The notes below the pieces were generated by a model. It was not told the DNA's origin, did not search any database, and was given only the letters and a program-made list of their open reading frames with translations. From Coleophoma eucalyptorum (taxonomy: Eukaryota > Ascomycota > Leotiomycetes > Helotiales > Dermateaceae): DNA of 64,000 bases. Position numbers and translations under genes: made by a program. The DNA is taken from positions 3,547,909 through 3,611,908 of the forward strand of contig JALRME010000001.1 of NCBI GenBank assembly GCA_026120035.1. Reading direction: 5' to 3'. Below are positions 60,578 to 64,000 of this stretch, piece after piece. Every line of letters begins with the position of its first letter. The first letter of the stretch is position 1.

Positions 60578-61266
60578 AAATGGCGACAAAGGCACAGATA
60601 AACAGCCAACATACATGCACCTGCTCATTCTATCGATCGACCCTTGAGTTTCAACCAGGACAAAGTCTTCTACTGCTATCTATGTCAACATCAATTGATA
60701 TAAACTCTGAGTTCTTTCACTGGCATTACGTTAATTGGTTCAGCTAGCGTGAATAGCAATCATTACTATATATTGTTTTGTAAACGTTTTTACTAAACAT
60801 CATCATTCTTTTCTGTGGCGAAAGTTTTATAAATATATGGAAATTACCACCTGAGCTAAACGCACTTAAGTAATAACAGTCTACGAGGTTATGATCAGGT
60901 AATAAGACAAAAGTAATGCAAAATTGACTAAAATACCCCAGTTAATTTCCTATTGTAATATATAAGAGTGAAAGAATCATCTAGAAGACTTCTACTTAGA
61001 ATAATTTTTGGGTGTCTTTGGAGGAGACTAGGGGTAGATTCTAACGGTCTTTCTGGCGTGGGGAAAGCTACACTTCAGGGAGGTACTTCGTGACATCCTT
61101 AAATACTTTTTCTAGGGCACTCGGATTTCTGTTCTACAACAAAACAAGAAATTTGTATTGAAAATAAAACTCCATGGAAGCACCTGATAAGTAGAGTAAA
61201 CTCCAAAGTAAGACCCCGAATAACCTAATGCTTGCAATAAGCTTCCGTATAGGGAGCACAAATATA
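60578..61266. other. Intergenic, convergent 3' ends
   Basis: 690 bases between the transporter and the second regulator, which end towards each other. AT-rich, with no recognised gene. Confidence 0.4.
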
Positions 61267-63676
61267 TTATGAGCTCGTAAAAAGTGACGCATCTTGCAAA
61301 GCTGGCCAAAAGAAAGAACTCTGGGCTTGAAACAATATATTCAGACTTGATGAAGTGTCTTCGTTCCACTGTCCACCTGCGCTTCTGGTAGTCTGTCCAA
61401 ATACGCCGGAGCTATCTGAATTAGGAATTTGGCCATCTCGTAATGACCCCTCTCTTAATGACCCCTCTAACCCACACAAACCCTGGAAATCATCAGAAGC
61501 GTTCGCATCACCAATTCCAGGAAATAGTTCATCAGGTGCAATACTAAGGCCTGAAACCGTGGTATTGCTGAGAAGTCCGGTGAGGGGCGTTTCTTCCATA
61601 ATCCGCAGTAGTGTCTCTCGCATACGCTTTACAATGGGAAAATGCGGTTGCAACTCTTCACAAGTCTTTAACAGAGATCGCAGCCACTGCAAATCTCGTT
61701 GATCATGTGTTCCCAAGGCAATTTTCTTTTGTAGGTGAGTTATCAGGGCAACAGCGGCTAGGTTGGCATTGTCTAGCATGATAGATGGAATCTTCTCATG
61801 CCCATATATCTCACGGTATGTCAACATAAGGCGCGCAATTCGCACAGCATTCGAATGTATTATCTTTTGCGACTCTTCTTGGGAGCAGGGCAACAAGGAT
61901 TTGACGCTAGGAGGGTCCGTAGCGTAGTCATTGCTGCTAGTTGATGCCTGGATGTATCTTTGGTGCAATAGAATTTGAAGTTTGCAGAATTGCATATGAA
62001 AACCGTAGGCTGTAGCATCCAGATTGTAGATTTGAGTATTATCGTAAGCCATGCCCAAGGGGAGGCCGCTGTACCAGGTCTGCAATTCAACATTAATCTC
62101 TAATAACCGCTGAACTACGTCTGGATCCATGGATGAAGAGCTGTTCAGAATATCTGTGATCTCAGACATGGGGAGACACAGCTGAATCCACGTATTAAGC
62201 ATTGCTGATTGCGGCCGCGGATGATCTTTGCTCCGCTGGACAGCAACGTTCATGATAGTCTTAGAGATTGAGCTCGGCCGTCCTAAATATAGACACCATA
62301 TCGCCTCTATCACGATACAAGCGCAAAGAAGATCTTGAATCAAATCATTCTCAGTTGGAATCACATAGCCTTGGTCAGATAGCGGTTTTGAATGATCAGG
62401 GACCGAACCATGCAGACCAAGTTGAGAAGTGAGTCGACAAGCCATTCCTGATCCAAATGAGTGAGTATAATTTCAAGAGAGAGATCACTTCAGCGCCCAA
62501 GGGGAGACGAAATGAATACTCTTACCACACAGCATCCATCCTATACTGTCGTGCCCTTGGGTAGCCTCATACTCGCTCAGCAGCAGAAACCCTTGTAGGG
62601 ATGCGGCCGTAGAACTATCCAGCGCGGACAGAATCTCTGATCTAGCTTGCTTGGCGAACTCATTACTAAGTGCTCGTACTGCCCCAGAAGTGCTCAACCT
62701 GCTGGCACAGGCGAGAAGCACAAACTCGAGAAAATTTGAGTACCAATAAGATGAAATCTTTTGTGCTCTGTGCTCCATAAATGTCTCTTTGTGGACCACG
62801 CTCACCCAAAGTATTTCATACTTGAAATATGTCTGGAGAAGATGGTCCCTGAGTTGAACTGAATTCATATCGAGCGAAATTCCTAAAGTGGCCAAGTCGC
62901 CAGACACCGAGGTAGATGTCGGGTCAGATGTTCCGTTCGTGGGCGATGAGACATGTAGTTGCGATGTTAGACCAAAAAAGGTGACCTGGTATTCATGGTC
63001 ATCGCTTCCGGTACGATGGCGGGTAGTGGTCCCACAAAGGCCATTTACATGCCGTGGGGACTGATTTGCGATCAGTAAGTGCGAGTTTGAATCAATAGTA
63101 TCTGACTGTTCCATAGGGTAGGATGCCGTTGTTGATTGTTGGTCGTTCGGTGCGACAGCAACAGGATCTGAGCATGTAGATACTGGATGCTCATCGACAG
63201 ACATTTGATTTGCTAACGGAGGACGTAGTTGCTGAAGCTCCCTCCCATCACCATCCACTTCGTTATCTGTCTGGCTGCCAGAAGGTCCCTTACTCTGCTT
63301 CGCAAGCACTTCCTCTAAATTACGAATGCGATCTAGAAGTGCTTTAGTGTGTTGCCTCGTTCCCAGTCTTAGAAAGTTAGCACCAGGAGCCACTGGCATG
63401 AGCAGAGTAAATACCTCCTACGGTCGGAGGTCACGTCGACAATGCATTCCGAATTTGACTGACTACAGGAAGTACAAGGTTGACCAGCTTCGAGAATCTG
63501 GACATCGCACTATAAAAAGTTTACTTAGACACTAAAATGAGGGCTATTTACTTCCATGCATGCAACAACAAAATGACACCTCATACCTTGACTTTTCTCT
63601 GGCGACAATTCAAACAAGCAAGCAAAGCACGCGTGCGATTTGTGCGTACTGGTCGTGTCATGCTCGGGGATGACAT
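61267..63676 (-). CDS. Zn2Cys6 transcription factor 2, paralog of factor 1
   Basis: About 760 residues in four exons. The start ATG is at 63676. The zinc cluster spans the first intron: ACLNCRQRKVK then CDVQILEAGQPCTSCSQSNSEC. A short linker leads to LDRIRNLEEVLAKQ (coiled coil). The rest follows factor 1 step by step: LRDHLLQTYFKYEILW, ASLQGFLLLSEYEATQGHD, ACRLTSQLGLHG, YLGRPSSI, KIPSIMLDNA and QPHFPIVKRM. The C-terminal tail has a small duplicated element, EGSLREGSLRDG. Exon positions, including the one that cuts the codon for the glycine after GWMLC, are the same as in factor 1. A TATA-like run (tatatatatatc on this strand) is near 63908-63920. Confidence 0.9.
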
Positions 63677-64000
63677 TTCGAGAGATATGGCGCGAACAAA
63701 AGAAATGGTAAGATAGGTAATGGAAATGCGAATAGATTGAAAGACGGAGACTTTCATTAGGGGTTCACAGAGAAACCTCGCCGAAATCTGCAGATCGTGT
63801 GTTCAAACGCGGGGAAGCGAGACCCCGCGCGTGCGTCGGGGCTAAGGATGCACCCCAGGCACCCCGCATAACTAGGCGAGATAGTTGCACTCAATAGGTA
63901 CCTTAATGATATATATATAGCTTGGGTGCCCGGCAAAGAACATACCAGAGTGACATATCTTACCTGTTGGCCAATATCCCATAATTTTGGTCTTACAGAT
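63677..64000. promoter_or_regulatory. Upstream region of transcription factor 2
   Basis: Presumed promoter. It has a GC-rich patch around 63810-63870 with several CGG and GGGG words and a TATA-like stretch at 63908-63920. No gene recognised. Confidence 0.35.

Noticed and set aside
1..64000. tRNA, rRNA or CRISPR features
   Set aside because: No cloverleaf-type gene, rRNA block or regularly spaced repeat array was recognised by eye; a tRNA scan was not possible.

Overview
The window is nuclear DNA of a filamentous ascomycete (Pezizomycotina). Genes are broken by short introns of about 45-105 nt, mostly GT-AG. It carries fungal-type highly reducing PKS, NRPS-like and Zn2Cys6 genes, and a Fot1/pogo-like transposon with TA-rich, stop-riddled decay typical of repeat-induced point mutation (RIP). 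A leotiomycete-like host is possible, but that is only a guess.

Left flank (1-3632): a diverged tandem repeat, non-coding DNA and an intact secreted tyrosinase gene (2426-3632).

Region A (4409-31555) looks like a polyketide cluster. It holds an NRPS-like A-T-TE enzyme (minus), a ketopantoate-reductase-like enzyme (plus), a decayed BAHD-type acyltransferase (plus), a KS-AT-DH-MT-ER-KR-ACP highly reducing PKS without release domain (minus), a P450 (minus), an alpha/beta hydrolase of the polyketide transferase type (plus), and a free-standing ACP-carnitine acyltransferase didomain protein (plus). The last is the most unusual gene: this pair of domains is normally the C-terminus of a PKS, but here it is a separate gene about 6 kb from the start of a PKS that already has its own ACP. 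The likely logic is that the PKS builds a reduced, methylated chain and then the cAT protein, the hydrolase/transferase or the A-T-TE enzyme takes it over; the P450 and the reductase tailor it.

Middle (32537-38530): a secreted ACMSD-type amidohydrolase/decarboxylase, a GC-richer metallophosphoesterase with a changed active-site motif, a 1,833-bp Fot1-like element with perfect 51-bp terminal inverted repeats, and an ankyrin-repeat relic. This low-complexity, RIP-affected stretch separates the two clusters.

Region B (39185-63676) is a second cluster: zinc alcohol dehydrogenase, aldehyde dehydrogenase, epoxide-hydrolase-like enzyme, an FAD monooxygenase fused to a polytopic membrane domain, two Baeyer-Villiger-type monooxygenases, an SDR, an MFS sugar-type transporter and two paralogous Zn2Cys6 regulators on either side of the transporter. 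The set matches the steps alcohol to ketone to lactone to hydroxyacid to aldehyde to acid, so it may be an uptake-and-degradation cluster for an alicyclic or terpenoid compound; a biosynthetic role is also possible. Several divergent promoters here carry CGG/CCG inverted motifs that the twin regulators might bind.

All gene models were built by reading splice sites and protein motifs by eye; no database search was possible.
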